Assembly (NCBI GenBank): GCA_018261615.1
Contig: JAGTSE010000028.1
Span: forward strand, 1 to 64,000
Direction of reading: 5' to 3'
Source: Pseudomonadota bacterium
Lineage (GTDB): Bacteria; Pseudomonadota; Gammaproteobacteria; Enterobacterales; Enterobacteriaceae
DNA: 64,000 nt
Every line of letters starts with the position of its first letter. Position 1 is the stretch's first letter. A model generated the notes under the pieces. That model was not told where the DNA came from and made no database searches. It saw only the letters and a program-made list of their open reading frames with translations. The translations under genes and the position numbers were made by a program. Positions 27,682-37,655 of this stretch are shown piece by piece.

Positions 27682-28836
27682 ATGGGCTGGGAGCGTCAGA
27701 AATCAACGATATCGGCTAAGCCCGAAGAACCTTCATTCATCCTGTGGATGATGCTGGGGGTTCTCGCGCTGGTTGGGTGCGTACTGTTGTTTGTCTTGCA
27801 TGCCAATCAACTGGCCGGGCCACTTCAAACATTTAATCTTTGGGCTGTCACCGCATGCCCTGCAGTTGTCTGGTTTTTCTTTATCTGCCTGCGTGGCTGG
27901 CTTTACAACAATGCGTTTGACAGGCACGAATTTGAAGCCGGTGAGGCAGAATATGCGCAACAACAGTGGATGGACTGGGCTGGACGCAATATCACAGTAC
28001 TGCACAGCGGTGTAATGCTGCCTGCAAATCTGACATCTCAAAATTTTTTGGCTGCTCCGCCTGCGCTGGAGCAAAGCACATCTCTGACCCAACGAATTTG
28101 TCTGCAAGATCATGAGACCCATTTTTCTGTTCTGCTCGGAGGGTTAGGTCCAGTTCTGGCAAAGTTGCCTTCAGATATAGAACCCGCCGTCACTCTGCTG
28201 ACGGATTCTCACGATGACCCTCTGGTATTGCAGGATGGATTTGCACATGCCTGGCAGGCAGCCATTCTGGATCGTTGTGTTCCGCAGTTGACCATTCTTA
28301 CGTCAAAGACCTTCCTCTCACTTGATGAGCGAATCAAATCACCGACGCTGGATGTAGATTTAATCCTGATTCACCAGACACAGGGGCGGGCTGCGTACAG
28401 TGATGCGTTGGCCGTCCTGCTGTTGACCTCCGATGATGTTGCCACAAAATATAATCTTTCGCCTAACGCCCTTCTTTTGCGTCCAATGGCTCTTGATATG
28501 GCGATTTCAGAAAAGTCACTGGATACGTTTTTCTCGACCCAAACTCAGGCCTGTGCCACCGCCAGTATTGTTGGCGACAATGTGGAATGGGGAAATGCAT
28601 TCTCCGATCTGCTTGAAGCAGCACAAAGTTATGGTGGTCACTGGAAACCTGAACAGCTCCACTGGCTGGAAAAATATGCCGGGCTCAGTGGCCCCTTCTC
28701 TCCATGGATAATGGCCGCAGTAGTCAGCGATATCGTGAATATACAAAAAGCAGACTGTCTGATGCTTTCTACAGATGGCGAGCAGAAATTTATTAATACA
28801 GTGCAAACAGGGAACAGAAATAATGACAACGGGTAA
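27682..28836 (+). CDS. Unrecognised T6SS-cluster membrane protein
   Basis: 384 aa, no family I can name. Two membrane helices near the N-terminus (about 18-44 and 50-72), then a soluble domain of about 300 residues rich in Leu, Asp and His (LLGGLGPVLAKLPSDIEPAVTLLTDSHDDPLVLQDGFAHAWQAA; LSPNALLLRPMALDMA). It lies 3 bp after PAAR and overlaps the start of tssM by 14 nt, so it is co-translated with tssM. That tight link suggests an accessory of the membrane complex rather than cargo. The function is unknown. Confidence 0.7.
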   Translation: MGWERQKSTISAKPEEPSFILWMMLGVLALVGCVLLFVLHANQLAGPLQTFNLWAVTACPAVVWFFFICLRGWLYNNAFDRHEFEAGEAEYAQQQWMDWAGRNITVLHSGVMLPANLTSQNFLAAPPALEQSTSLTQRICLQDHETHFSVLLGGLGPVLAKLPSDIEPAVTLLTDSHDDPLVLQDGFAHAWQAAILDRCVPQLTILTSKTFLSLDERIKSPTLDVDLILIHQTQGRAAYSDALAVLLLTSDDVATKYNLSPNALLLRPMALDMAISEKSLDTFFSTQTQACATASIVGDNVEWGNAFSDLLEAAQSYGGHWKPEQLHWLEKYAGLSGPFSPWIMAAVVSDIVNIQKADCLMLSTDGEQKFINTVQTGNRNNDNG

Positions 28837-31800
28837 TTCGTCATGGCGTGGAGGGTGGGGGCGGCTGGGGTTCTCTGCCCTCATAGCAGGAGGGATTGCC
28901 TGGTTAATCTGGCATTTTGGCGACCAGATTGGGCTGCACACTACGCTCACGAAAAGCCGGGCGTTTGCCGGTGCGTTATTTCTGTTACTGATGCTTCGTC
29001 ATGGCAAAACAATTAGCCTTGCCATCAGGCAGGGCTGGCATCGTCTCCAGTCCAGGAGAAAGAATGTCCTGCCGACCAGTGAAGGTCGAGTTAAACCGAC
29101 TGCACCCCGCAACGTTACCGTCGACACCATCCGCCTCGCCATGCGCAACCTCTACGGTCGACGCTGGGGCCGTAAAACGCGCATCCTGCTGATAACCGGT
29201 ACAGTCGCTGAAGTGGAGCAACTGACCCCTGGCCTCACTGGGCAGCTCTGGCAGGAAGACCGCGGCACGCTGTTGCTGTGGGGCGGCGACCTCAACACCC
29301 CAGCCGATAGCGCCTGGCTGACGGCGCTGCGCAAACTGCGCCGCCGTCCGGCGGATGGACTGGTGTGGGTCACCTCCGCTTTCGACCAGCTGTCAGCGCC
29401 GGGGCTGGAGCAGCCGCTGCCTGTACCGTCTGAAAGCACCATGGATTCCCTGTCTCACGCCATCAGCGCCCGTATGGATACGCTTGGCTGGACACTCCCG
29501 CTGTATGTCTGGTCCCTGCATCCGCGCGCCTGTACGCCGGCGGGTCGCATGGTGCAGGCCACAGGCTGTCTGCTGCCTGCCGGATGCAGTCCTGAAGGGC
29601 TGGCAGAGCAACTCTCCGTCCTGACGCCAGATTTGACTTCACAGGGGCTGCAGCAGACCTGCGGTGAGGTGAAACATAACTTCCTGCTGACGCTTGCCGA
29701 CCAGCTCATTCGTGAACCGGAGAGCGTGACCGCTCCGCTGTCGGTGATGCTAAACCCGTATCGCCCGCTGCCACTGGCTGGCGTGGTGTTTAGCCAGCCT
29801 TCTGGCGGTGCGGAACGTGCCGTGCAACACCACTGGGGCATGGATAAGCGCTGGGAGGTTCTGCCTGAATCTGTCCGAATGCTTCCTGCCGTGCTGCGTC
29901 CCGCTAAACCGGGCGTTCCATGGCGCAAAGTGTTTGCATCGGTTGTCGCCCTGGCGATGGTGGGCTGGGCCGCGTGGATGAGCATCGCCTATGTCACCAA
30001 CCGCAGCCAGATTGACGGCGCGAATGCCCAGGCCGCACTTGCCGCTCGACAGAATCAGCCGCTGGAACAGCGCCTGCACGCGCTGTCTGAACTCCAGAAA
30101 ACGCTGGCCCGCCTGCGGTACCGCTCTGAGCATGGTGTGCCCTGGTATGAGCAGGCCGGACTGAGTCAGAATAACGCGCTGCTGGCGGCACTCTGGCCTC
30201 GTTACCAGGACAGCGCACTTCCGTTGTTGCGGGATGCGGCCGCTGACCATCTGCAGAAGCAGGTCGTTGCCTTTAACGCGCTGCCGCCGGGTAGCCCGCT
30301 GCGTGAGCAGATGGCAAAAACCACTTATGACCAGCTCAAGCTCTACCTGATGCTGGCGCGTCCTGAACACATGGACGCCACCTGGTTCAGTTCTGCGCTG
30401 CTGTACGACTGGCCAAAACGTGATGGCGTGAAAGATGGTGTCTGGCAGGGTGTGGCTCCGTCACTGCTGACGTTCTATAGCGCACAGCTGGCTGTGCACC
30501 CGGAATGGAAGCTCCGTGCGGATGAGAGCATGGTCAGCCAGGCACGCTCCCTGCTGGTTCGTCTGATGGGCGTCCGTAACAGCGAATCGACCCTCTACCA
30601 GAAAATGCTGTCGCAGGTGGCGCATCTGTATGTCGATATGCGTCTCGAAGACATGACCGGCGACACCGACGCAGCCCGCCTGTTCAGTACCACGGGAAGT
30701 GTGTCGGGCATGTTTACCCGTCAGGCCTGGGAGCAGGCGGTACAGCCCACCATTGAAAAGGTGGTGAAAGCTCGGCGGGACGAGCTCGACTGGGTGCTTA
30801 CGGACAGCAAGCGTCCGGGCAATAAACAGGATGAAACCTCCCCGGAAGCGCTAAAAAAGCGCCTGACGGAGCGCTACTTTGCGGACTTTGGCGGCGCATG
30901 GCTGGAGTTCCTTAACAGCCTGCGCTGGAACCAGGCCGCGACGCTGTCGGATTCCATTGACCAGTTGACCCTGATGGCCGATGTGCGCCAGTCGCCTCTG
31001 GTGGCGCTGATGAATACCCTCAATGTGCAGGGGCGCACAGGCCAGACCGGCGAGGCGATTTCCGACTCCCTGGTTAAATCGGCCAAAAACCTGCTCGGCG
31101 GTGATAACAAGGATGCCATTGACCAGAGTGCCGGCGTTCACGGTCCACTGGATGCGACCTTTGGTCCTGTGCTGGCACTGATGGACAAGAACCGCACGGG
31201 AGCACAGGAGCAGAGTCTGCAGTCGTTCCTGACCCGCGTGACGCAGGTGCGTCTGCGTCTACAGCAGGTGACCAACACTGCCGATCCGCAGGCGATGGTC
31301 CAGACCATTGCCCGGACCGTATTCCAGGGCAAAGCAGTGGATCTGACTGAAACCCGCGACTACGGCAGCCTGATTGCCGCCGGTCTGGGTCAGGAGTGGA
31401 GCGGTTTTGGCCGTACGGTGTTTGTTAACCCGATGGAGCAGGCCTGGCAACAGCTGTTGATCCCGGCGGCCGAGAGCCTCAATGCCCAGTGGCAGCAGGC
31501 GGTGGTTGCTGAGTGGAACAGTGCCTTTGGTGGACGTTATCCGTTTAACAACGCCAGCAGTGATGTTTCCCTGCCGCTGCTGGCTAAATACCTCAACGCG
31601 GATTCAGGGCGTATTGCTCAGTTCCTACAAACCCGTCTCAAAGGCGTACTGCACAAAGAGGGCAACCACTGGGTACCGGACAGCATCAACTCGCAGGGGC
31701 TGGCCTTTAACCCGGCGTTCCTCAATGCCATCAACACCCTGAGCCATATCTCGGATGTGGCCTTCACCCAAGGCAACGCTGGTATGAACTTCGAGCTGCG

Positions 31801-32242
31801 TCCGGGTACCGCCGATGGTGTGATGCAGACCAACATAATTATTGATAGCCAGAAGCTGATCTACGTGAACCAGATGCCTGCGTGGAAACGCTTTACCTGG
31901 CCTGCAGATACGGAAGCGCCCGGCGCGAACCTGAGCTGGATCAGTACTCAGGCTGGCACCCGTCAGTATGCGGACATTCCGGGAGCCTGGGGCTGGATCC
32001 GCCTGCTCGATAAAGCTGCGGTCAGCGCTTATCCGGGCGTTGGCAGCAGCTATAGCCTGAGCTGGAAAGCCCAGGATGGCCGCACGCTCAATTACACCCT
32101 GCGTACCGAAGCGGGCGAGGGGCCGCTGGCGCTGCTGAAGTTGCGCAATTTCCGCTTGCCGGAGACCATCTTCAGCACCACCGGCTTGGCAGCGTCAGAC
32201 CTGGTCGCCAGCGCGGCCGGTGATGCAGAGGAGGTCTACTGA
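28823..32242 (+). CDS. tssM: T6SS membrane-complex core TssM (IcmF)
   Basis: 1139 aa from ATG 28823, usual size. Two N-terminal membrane helices (about 11-45), a cytoplasmic domain, a third helix (about 375-395: KVFASVVALAMVGWAAWMSIAYV), and a large periplasmic part with the IcmF-related region and C-terminal beta domain (WPADTEAPGANLSWISTQAGTRQYADIPGAWGWIRLLDKA). TssM spans the envelope and binds TssJ. Where many TssM proteins have a Walker A P-loop, this one reads LLITGTVAEVEQL, without the GKT signature, so ATP binding is doubtful. Confidence 0.94.
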   Translation: MTTGNSSWRGGWGRLGFSALIAGGIAWLIWHFGDQIGLHTTLTKSRAFAGALFLLLMLRHGKTISLAIRQGWHRLQSRRKNVLPTSEGRVKPTAPRNVTVDTIRLAMRNLYGRRWGRKTRILLITGTVAEVEQLTPGLTGQLWQEDRGTLLLWGGDLNTPADSAWLTALRKLRRRPADGLVWVTSAFDQLSAPGLEQPLPVPSESTMDSLSHAISARMDTLGWTLPLYVWSLHPRACTPAGRMVQATGCLLPAGCSPEGLAEQLSVLTPDLTSQGLQQTCGEVKHNFLLTLADQLIREPESVTAPLSVMLNPYRPLPLAGVVFSQPSGGAERAVQHHWGMDKRWEVLPESVRMLPAVLRPAKPGVPWRKVFASVVALAMVGWAAWMSIAYVTNRSQIDGANAQAALAARQNQPLEQRLHALSELQKTLARLRYRSEHGVPWYEQAGLSQNNALLAALWPRYQDSALPLLRDAAADHLQKQVVAFNALPPGSPLREQMAKTTYDQLKLYLMLARPEHMDATWFSSALLYDWPKRDGVKDGVWQGVAPSLLTFYSAQLAVHPEWKLRADESMVSQARSLLVRLMGVRNSESTLYQKMLSQVAHLYVDMRLEDMTGDTDAARLFSTTGSVSGMFTRQAWEQAVQPTIEKVVKARRDELDWVLTDSKRPGNKQDETSPEALKKRLTERYFADFGGAWLEFLNSLRWNQAATLSDSIDQLTLMADVRQSPLVALMNTLNVQGRTGQTGEAISDSLVKSAKNLLGGDNKDAIDQSAGVHGPLDATFGPVLALMDKNRTGAQEQSLQSFLTRVTQVRLRLQQVTNTADPQAMVQTIARTVFQGKAVDLTETRDYGSLIAAGLGQEWSGFGRTVFVNPMEQAWQQLLIPAAESLNAQWQQAVVAEWNSAFGGRYPFNNASSDVSLPLLAKYLNADSGRIAQFLQTRLKGVLHKEGNHWVPDSINSQGLAFNPAFLNAINTLSHISDVAFTQGNAGMNFELRPGTADGVMQTNIIIDSQKLIYVNQMPAWKRFTWPADTEAPGANLSWISTQAGTRQYADIPGAWGWIRLLDKAAVSAYPGVGSSYSLSWKAQDGRTLNYTLRTEAGEGPLALLKLRNFRLPETIFSTTGLAASDLVASAAGDAEEVY

Positions 32243-33837
32243 TGAGCTCGCTCAATGCTTTACTCAGCGCCTGTCAGACAGAGCTGGTACCACTGCTTGC
32301 CGCGACCCGTAAACGCGTGGTGCAGTGGGATAACTGGCTGCAGCCGCTGTCCGGTTCATCGCCTGTGGGCGAAGACCCGGGCTATGACGATGACTTCCAG
32401 CTGATGCGCGAGGAGGTCAACAAACTCTCCGGAGCAGACACCGAGCTTATCTGCCGTCTGGCGGAAAAGCTGCTGACCACCACTGCCAAAGATATCCGTG
32501 CTGTGACGTACTACTGCTGGGCCAGACTGCACCGCGAGGGTGAGCAGGGGCTGGCCGAAGGACTCGAATTACTGGCCGGACTGCTGGAGCGCTTTGGTAC
32601 ACAACTGTATCCGCAGCGTGACCGCAGTCGTAAGGCGGCGTTGGAATGGCTGGCGGGTTCGCGTATGACGGATTCGCTCTCCCTGTACCCGGAAGTGGTC
32701 AGGATCGATGCGATGCGTACCACCGGGGCGCTGTTGCTGATTGCGCAGCTTACCGAAAATGAGCCGGATGAAATACGCCCGGAGCTGAACGCGCTGTATG
32801 GTGCCCTGGAAAGCCGTCTGCAGAAAGCGGGTGGTGTGGATGCGGTCGTGCCGCAGAATGCCAGTACCAGTGAACCCCCTTCGACGGCCAGTCACAGCGA
32901 TGCCCCGATCATCGGACGTATCACCTCCGGCCAGGATTTGCTGGCTCAGGCCCGTACACTCACCGAATACCTGCGTGAGCAACCCGATGGCTGGCTGTCC
33001 GCGCACCATCTGATGAAAAGCCTGCGCCATGACACCCTGCTTGCCATCCCGGCCCCGGATGCGCAGGGACGCACGCGCATCGAACCGCCAAGAGCAGACC
33101 AGCGTGCGTTGCTCAAACGCCTGTATCTGCAACAGAACTGGGCTGAGATGCTGGAGACGGCCGACAGCGCTTTTTCCCGTGGTGCCAATCATCTGTGGCT
33201 GGATTTGCAGTGGTATATCCACCAGGCCCTGACGAAATCCGACAAGGAGACGCTGGCCGACATTATTGCTGCCGACCTGAAAGGACTGCTGACCCGGCTC
33301 TCCGGACTAGAAACGCTGGCGTTCAGTGATGGTACGCCGTTTGCGGATGAAGTGACGCTGCACTGGATCCAGCAGAGCGTGCTGGACACCACAGGCGGGT
33401 GGGGCAATGACACGCCTTCCGCACAGATATCCGGTGGCAACGATGACATTCTGGCGCTGGAGTCAGAAGCTGTGGCGCTGGCGGATAGTGAAGGACTGGA
33501 TGCGGCTCTGACCTGGTTACAGAACCGCCCTGGTGTCACCACTGCGAGGCAGCAGTGGCTGCTTCGCCTGCTGATGGGGCGTATCGCGGAACAGTACGGA
33601 AAAAATGAGCTGGCGATGCATCTGTTTGCCGAACTGGGAGAGCGTGCCGGAGAGGTGATGCTCAGTGACTGGGAGCCGGAGCTGCTGTTTGAGGTACAGG
33701 CCCGCCATCTGAAACTCCTCAGACTGAAAGCCGGTCGCAGTGAGGCTGACAAGGCCCGCCTTACGCCGTTAATGGAACAGTTACTGGCCAGGTTGATTGC
33801 TGTCGATCCAGCCCGTGCCGCCGTGCTTTGCAGTTAA
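32242..33837 (+). CDS. tssA: T6SS cap/priming protein TssA (ImpA_N family)
   Basis: 531 aa. It starts on the last base of the tssM stop (TGATG). The N-terminal ImpA_N domain is recognised by LSGSSPVGEDPGYDDDFQLMREEVNKLSG and YYCWARLHREGEQGLAEGLELLAGLLERFG (about 30-125). A Ser/Thr/Pro linker (about 205-225) precedes a C-terminal helical domain with an ILALESEAVALADSEGLDAALTWLQNRPG stretch. TssA primes and caps tube/sheath growth. A second ImpA_N gene lies at the end of the locus. Confidence 0.9.
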   Translation: MSSLNALLSACQTELVPLLAATRKRVVQWDNWLQPLSGSSPVGEDPGYDDDFQLMREEVNKLSGADTELICRLAEKLLTTTAKDIRAVTYYCWARLHREGEQGLAEGLELLAGLLERFGTQLYPQRDRSRKAALEWLAGSRMTDSLSLYPEVVRIDAMRTTGALLLIAQLTENEPDEIRPELNALYGALESRLQKAGGVDAVVPQNASTSEPPSTASHSDAPIIGRITSGQDLLAQARTLTEYLREQPDGWLSAHHLMKSLRHDTLLAIPAPDAQGRTRIEPPRADQRALLKRLYLQQNWAEMLETADSAFSRGANHLWLDLQWYIHQALTKSDKETLADIIAADLKGLLTRLSGLETLAFSDGTPFADEVTLHWIQQSVLDTTGGWGNDTPSAQISGGNDDILALESEAVALADSEGLDAALTWLQNRPGVTTARQQWLLRLLMGRIAEQYGKNELAMHLFAELGERAGEVMLSDWEPELLFEVQARHLKLLRLKAGRSEADKARLTPLMEQLLARLIAVDPARAAVLCS

Positions 33838-33857
33838 ATCCACAGGGACAGAAACAA

Positions 33858-35621
33858 ATGGAAGATTTGACCCTGCGCTATTTTGATGCGGAAATGCGCT
33901 ACCTGCGTGAAGCCGCGAAAGAGTTCGCACAAACCCACCCCGACCGGGCCGCAATGCTGGACCTCGACAAGGCCGGCACACCGGATCCGTATGTTGAACG
34001 CCTGTTCGAAGGCTTTGCTTTCTCGATGGGGCGTCTGCGTGAAAAGATAGACGACGACCTGCCGGAGCTGACTGAAGGTCTGGTCAGCATGCTCTGGCCA
34101 CACTATCTGCGCACCATTCCGTCACTCTCGGTGGTGGCACTTACCCCGGCGCTGCATGCCATGAAAATAGCGGAAGTGGTGCCTGCGGGCCTTGAGATTT
34201 ATTCCCGTCCGGTAGGGCCGAAAAACACCGTCTGTCGTTACCGTACCACCCGGGATGTGATGCTCAACCCCCTGAACATTTCGGGCATCACCATGACCAC
34301 TGAACATGATGGTCGCTCGCGGCTCACGATGCGCTTTGCCTGCAGCAGCCAGGCCGACTGGTCCGGTGCTGACCTTAGCTGCCTGAGCCTGTATCTCGGT
34401 GCAGATGTCCCCGCCAGTAGCCAGTTGCATCTGATGCTGACCAAAAGACAGGCCGCACTGTACATGCGACTGCCCGGCCAGACCGACCGTATCCGGCTTG
34501 ACGGGTATTTCTCACCGGGAGGATTTGCCGAAGAGGATGGCCTGTGGCCGAAAGGTGATACCGCCTTCAGTGGCTATCAAGTGCTGCTGGAATACTTCAC
34601 CTTCCGCGACAAATTTATGTTTGTCCACCTCAACGGCCTGGACGGCATTACGCCGCCACACGGTACGGAGTACTTCGACATTGACGTCGTGTTCAGCACG
34701 CCATGGCCATCAGACCTGCCCGTCACCGATGATGCCGTTCGCCTGCACTGTGTGCCGGTGATTAACCTGTTCACGCTGGAAGCGGACCCGCTAACCATCA
34801 CCGGTCTTGAAAGCGAGTACCTGCTGCGCCCCAAACGTCTGCAGGACGGGCATACCGAAATTTATTCGGTGGACTCGGTTACTGGCTCAAACCGGACAAG
34901 TGATGCGGATTATGTGCCGTTCAGCAGCTTTCGCCACAAGGGCGGGATGATGCGTCGCCATGCACCACCACGTTACTACCACACGCGTGTGAAGCGTAGT
35001 GTCACCGGGCTGTATGACACCTGGCTTATCTTGGGGGGCCATCAGTGGGAAGATGACAGCCTGTTTGAGCGTGAAGCTGTCTCGCTGCAAATCACCGGCA
35101 CCAACGGCCAGTTACCACGCCGGGCACTGCAGAGCACTCTGCTGGACCGCTGTGAGCAGGTGGTGGATACGCAACTGACGGTACGCAACCTCTGCAAGCC
35201 CACGCTGCCTGTCTATCCGCCTGCGGAAGACCGTTTCCACTGGAGAGTATTGAGCCACCTGGGATCCGGGTTCCTGAACATGATGAGCACCGCCGAAGTG
35301 CTGCGTGGGACGCTTGCGCTCTATAACTGGCAGGAAGATGAACTGAACACCCGGCGTCTGGAGGCGATTCAGCAGGTGGTGCATCACCGCCTTCAACGTT
35401 TTGAGCAGGGCTACCTGCTGCGCGGGCTGGATATCGAAGTGACCCTCGACAGCAACGGTTTTACCGGTGAGGGCGATATTCACCTTTTTGGTGAAATGCT
35501 CAACCGGTTCTTTGCGCTCTATGCCGACATGAATCAGTTTAACCAGCTCACCCTCATCGTTCAGCCAGAAGGAAAATGCATCCGGTGGAAAGAGAACCAC
35601 AGTCCGCGCCTGCCCGGCTGA
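33858..35621 (+). CDS. tssF: T6SS baseplate protein TssF
   Basis: 587 aa from ATG 33858 (MEDLTLRYFDAEMRYLREAAKEFAQTHPDRAAMLDL, the standard TssF start); a longer in-frame TTG start overlapping tssA is less likely. Conserved features include DPYVERLFEGFAFSMGRLREKIDDDLPELTEGLVSMLWPHYLRTIPS and the C-terminal GLDIEVTLDSNGFTGEGDIHLFGEMLNRFFALYADMNQFNQL. TssF and TssG form the baseplate wedge with TssE and TssK. The end overlaps tssG by 46 nt. Confidence 0.95.
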   Translation: MEDLTLRYFDAEMRYLREAAKEFAQTHPDRAAMLDLDKAGTPDPYVERLFEGFAFSMGRLREKIDDDLPELTEGLVSMLWPHYLRTIPSLSVVALTPALHAMKIAEVVPAGLEIYSRPVGPKNTVCRYRTTRDVMLNPLNISGITMTTEHDGRSRLTMRFACSSQADWSGADLSCLSLYLGADVPASSQLHLMLTKRQAALYMRLPGQTDRIRLDGYFSPGGFAEEDGLWPKGDTAFSGYQVLLEYFTFRDKFMFVHLNGLDGITPPHGTEYFDIDVVFSTPWPSDLPVTDDAVRLHCVPVINLFTLEADPLTITGLESEYLLRPKRLQDGHTEIYSVDSVTGSNRTSDADYVPFSSFRHKGGMMRRHAPPRYYHTRVKRSVTGLYDTWLILGGHQWEDDSLFEREAVSLQITGTNGQLPRRALQSTLLDRCEQVVDTQLTVRNLCKPTLPVYPPAEDRFHWRVLSHLGSGFLNMMSTAEVLRGTLALYNWQEDELNTRRLEAIQQVVHHRLQRFEQGYLLRGLDIEVTLDSNGFTGEGDIHLFGEMLNRFFALYADMNQFNQLTLIVQPEGKCIRWKENHSPRLPG

Positions 35622-36679
35622 TAGCGCAGCTGGACGACCAACTGCCTTACATGAATTTTTACCGCTTCTGCCAGTTGCTGGAGCAGAGCCAGCCGGATAA
35701 ACCGGTCACCGGCAGCACCTGGCAGGTTCGACATGAGCCGGTACGCTTCCGCCCCCATTCGGGGATGGGGTTCCCGGCCTCCGAAATCAAAGGGGCAGAG
35801 CCACCTGAACATCCGCACCTTCCACTCACGGTCCGCATCACGTTTATGGGGCTCTACGGCGTGGAGTCTCCGCTGCCGACGCACTATATCGATGACATCA
35901 CCCAGCGACGGGAAGGGTATGAAGCCACAGCCGATTTTCTCGATATCTTCAACCACCGGTTGATTGCCCAGTATTACCGCATCTGGCGTAAATACTCATA
36001 CCCGGCGACCTTCGAGGAAGGCGGTAAGGATAAAACCTCGCAGTACCTGCTGGGACTGGCCGGACTCGGGATTAACGGCTGCACAGACAGTATCGCGACC
36101 CCGGCGTCACGCTTTCTGGCGCTGTTGCCGGTCATGCTGCTGCCGGGGCGTACCGCGGAAGGTCTGGCTTCACTGGTACGTCTGCTGGCACCCAACACGC
36201 AGGCGAAAATCTGGCACCACGATAAACGTAGGGTTCCGCTCAAAAAGCCGCTGACCATGAGTGTACGTCAACCGGTCACCCTGACAAATCGTCCAGTGAT
36301 GGGCAACTATGCCACCGACGTGAACAGCCAGGTGCTGATGCGGCTGACAACCACGAACCAGACTGAAGTACAGGGCTGGTTACCGGGCGGTGAGCTTCAC
36401 ACGGACCTGATGGCGCTCCTGCATGTGTATCTTGGGTCTCGCCTGGATGTCCGTCTGCAGCTGTGTGTCGACCGTAGCCTGCTGCCGGATGCGACCATAA
36501 ACACTAAGCCTAAAGCTGGTGCAGTGCAGCTGGGCCGCACTGCTGTGATGCGGCCGCTGAATGCGGCTAACACCGCCACATACCCCAAAATCATAACCAT
36601 CAATCTTGGCCGCTATGAGCGGGTACAGGAAAATATTCACCACAGGGAGACCGATGAAGATGGCGATTACCGCTGGTAA
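35576..36679 (+). CDS. tssG: T6SS baseplate protein TssG
   Basis: 367 aa; AAGGAAA precedes the ATG, which lies within the last 46 nt of tssF. Signature parts are MNFYRFCQLLEQSQP, VRFRPHSGMGFPASEI, RITFMGLYGVESPLPTHYID and DFLDIFNHRLIAQYYRIWRKYSYP. It forms the wedge with TssF. The 3' end overlaps the lipoprotein gene tssJ by 26 nt, so tssF-G-J-E behave as one compact translational block. Confidence 0.94.
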   Translation: MHPVEREPQSAPARLIAQLDDQLPYMNFYRFCQLLEQSQPDKPVTGSTWQVRHEPVRFRPHSGMGFPASEIKGAEPPEHPHLPLTVRITFMGLYGVESPLPTHYIDDITQRREGYEATADFLDIFNHRLIAQYYRIWRKYSYPATFEEGGKDKTSQYLLGLAGLGINGCTDSIATPASRFLALLPVMLLPGRTAEGLASLVRLLAPNTQAKIWHHDKRRVPLKKPLTMSVRQPVTLTNRPVMGNYATDVNSQVLMRLTTTNQTEVQGWLPGGELHTDLMALLHVYLGSRLDVRLQLCVDRSLLPDATINTKPKAGAVQLGRTAVMRPLNAANTATYPKIITINLGRYERVQENIHHRETDEDGDYRW

Positions 36680-37196
36680 ATTTCCTCTGGCTGCGCTGGC
36701 CGCCAGTATCACACTGATACTGGCGGGCTGTGGGCTGACTCAAAAAGTGACAGACGTCACCGTCGCTGTGACCAAATCGATTTTTTATAAGCAGGTAAAA
36801 ACGCTCCACCTTGATATCCGCGCCCGCGAGGCTGTGAACAGCAATGCTGGTGGTGTAGCGTTGTCGACGGTGGTGCGTATTTATCAGCTTAAAGACCGTA
36901 AAACCTTCGACAGCACGGACTACCCGTCACTGTTTAAGGCTGACAGTCAGGCCATTAAAGCAGACCTGGTAGCGGAGAAAGATATCCGCCTGCAGCCGGG
37001 CGGGGCGGCCACGGTCGATATGCCGATGGCGGAAAGTGCACAGTACGTGGCGGTGGCCGGGATGTTTATGTCACCGGACCAGGTGAACAACACCTGGCGT
37101 GTGGTACTCAGTCGTGATGATCTCGATCCGGATAAGGCACGCGTCATTGAGGCAGGGAACAACCGACTGACCCTGCAGGCGCTGAAAGATGAGTGA
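36654..37196 (+). CDS. tssJ: T6SS outer-membrane lipoprotein TssJ
   Basis: 180 aa from ATG 36654 (AGGGAG upstream). The signal peptide ends in a clear lipobox (ITLILAGC), so the mature protein is lipidated for outer-membrane anchoring. The body has the TssJ beta-sandwich motifs (VALSTVVRIYQLKDRKTFDSTDYPSLF, VAEKDIRLQPGG). TssJ recruits TssM to the outer membrane. A longer in-frame start inside tssG would bury the signal peptide, hence the choice. It overlaps tssE by 8 nt. Confidence 0.93.
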   Translation: MKMAITAGKFPLAALAASITLILAGCGLTQKVTDVTVAVTKSIFYKQVKTLHLDIRAREAVNSNAGGVALSTVVRIYQLKDRKTFDSTDYPSLFKADSQAIKADLVAEKDIRLQPGGAATVDMPMAESAQYVAVAGMFMSPDQVNNTWRVVLSRDDLDPDKARVIEAGNNRLTLQALKDE

Positions 37197-37641
37197 GTCA
37201 TCCCGTCCTTCACTGTATGAAATGCTCTACGGCAACTTTACCGGTGGCCTCGACCTCAATCAGATCAGCGAAGAAAATCAGGTCATCCTGTCAGTTCTGG
37301 ATAATATGCAACGTATCCTAAACTGTCGTGCCGGAACGTTGGCACATTTACCTGATTACGGCCTGCCGGATATGACTAAAATCCTGCAGGGGATGCCGGG
37401 AACGGCCCATGAGCTTATGGGCACCCTGTCTGCTGTTCTGCTCAAATATGAGCCACGTCTGAAAAAAATAACTGTTGTCCTGCTGGAACAGAACATCCCC
37501 GGAGAACTGCGCTATGCCATTGATGCTGAACTCAAAGGTGTTGGCCTGGTGCGCTATGGCACCGAGTTTATGCCCGAAGGGCGGGTATTACTCCGACATT
37601 TGAAGAACCAGCAGTATCTCTACACGACACCCCGTCAGTAA
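37189..37641 (+). CDS. tssE: T6SS baseplate protein TssE (gp25-like)
   Basis: 150 aa. The gp25 fold is recognised by SEENQVILSVLDNMQRILNCRAGTLAHLPDYGLPDMTKILQG and YEPRLKKITVVLLEQNIPGELRYAIDAEL. TssE seeds sheath assembly on the baseplate. The gene begins within the last bases of tssJ. With it all thirteen core Tss components are present in this locus. Confidence 0.94.
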   Translation: MSESSRPSLYEMLYGNFTGGLDLNQISEENQVILSVLDNMQRILNCRAGTLAHLPDYGLPDMTKILQGMPGTAHELMGTLSAVLLKYEPRLKKITVVLLEQNIPGELRYAIDAELKGVGLVRYGTEFMPEGRVLLRHLKNQQYLYTTPRQ

Positions 37642-37655
37642 GGCCTGATAGCACC

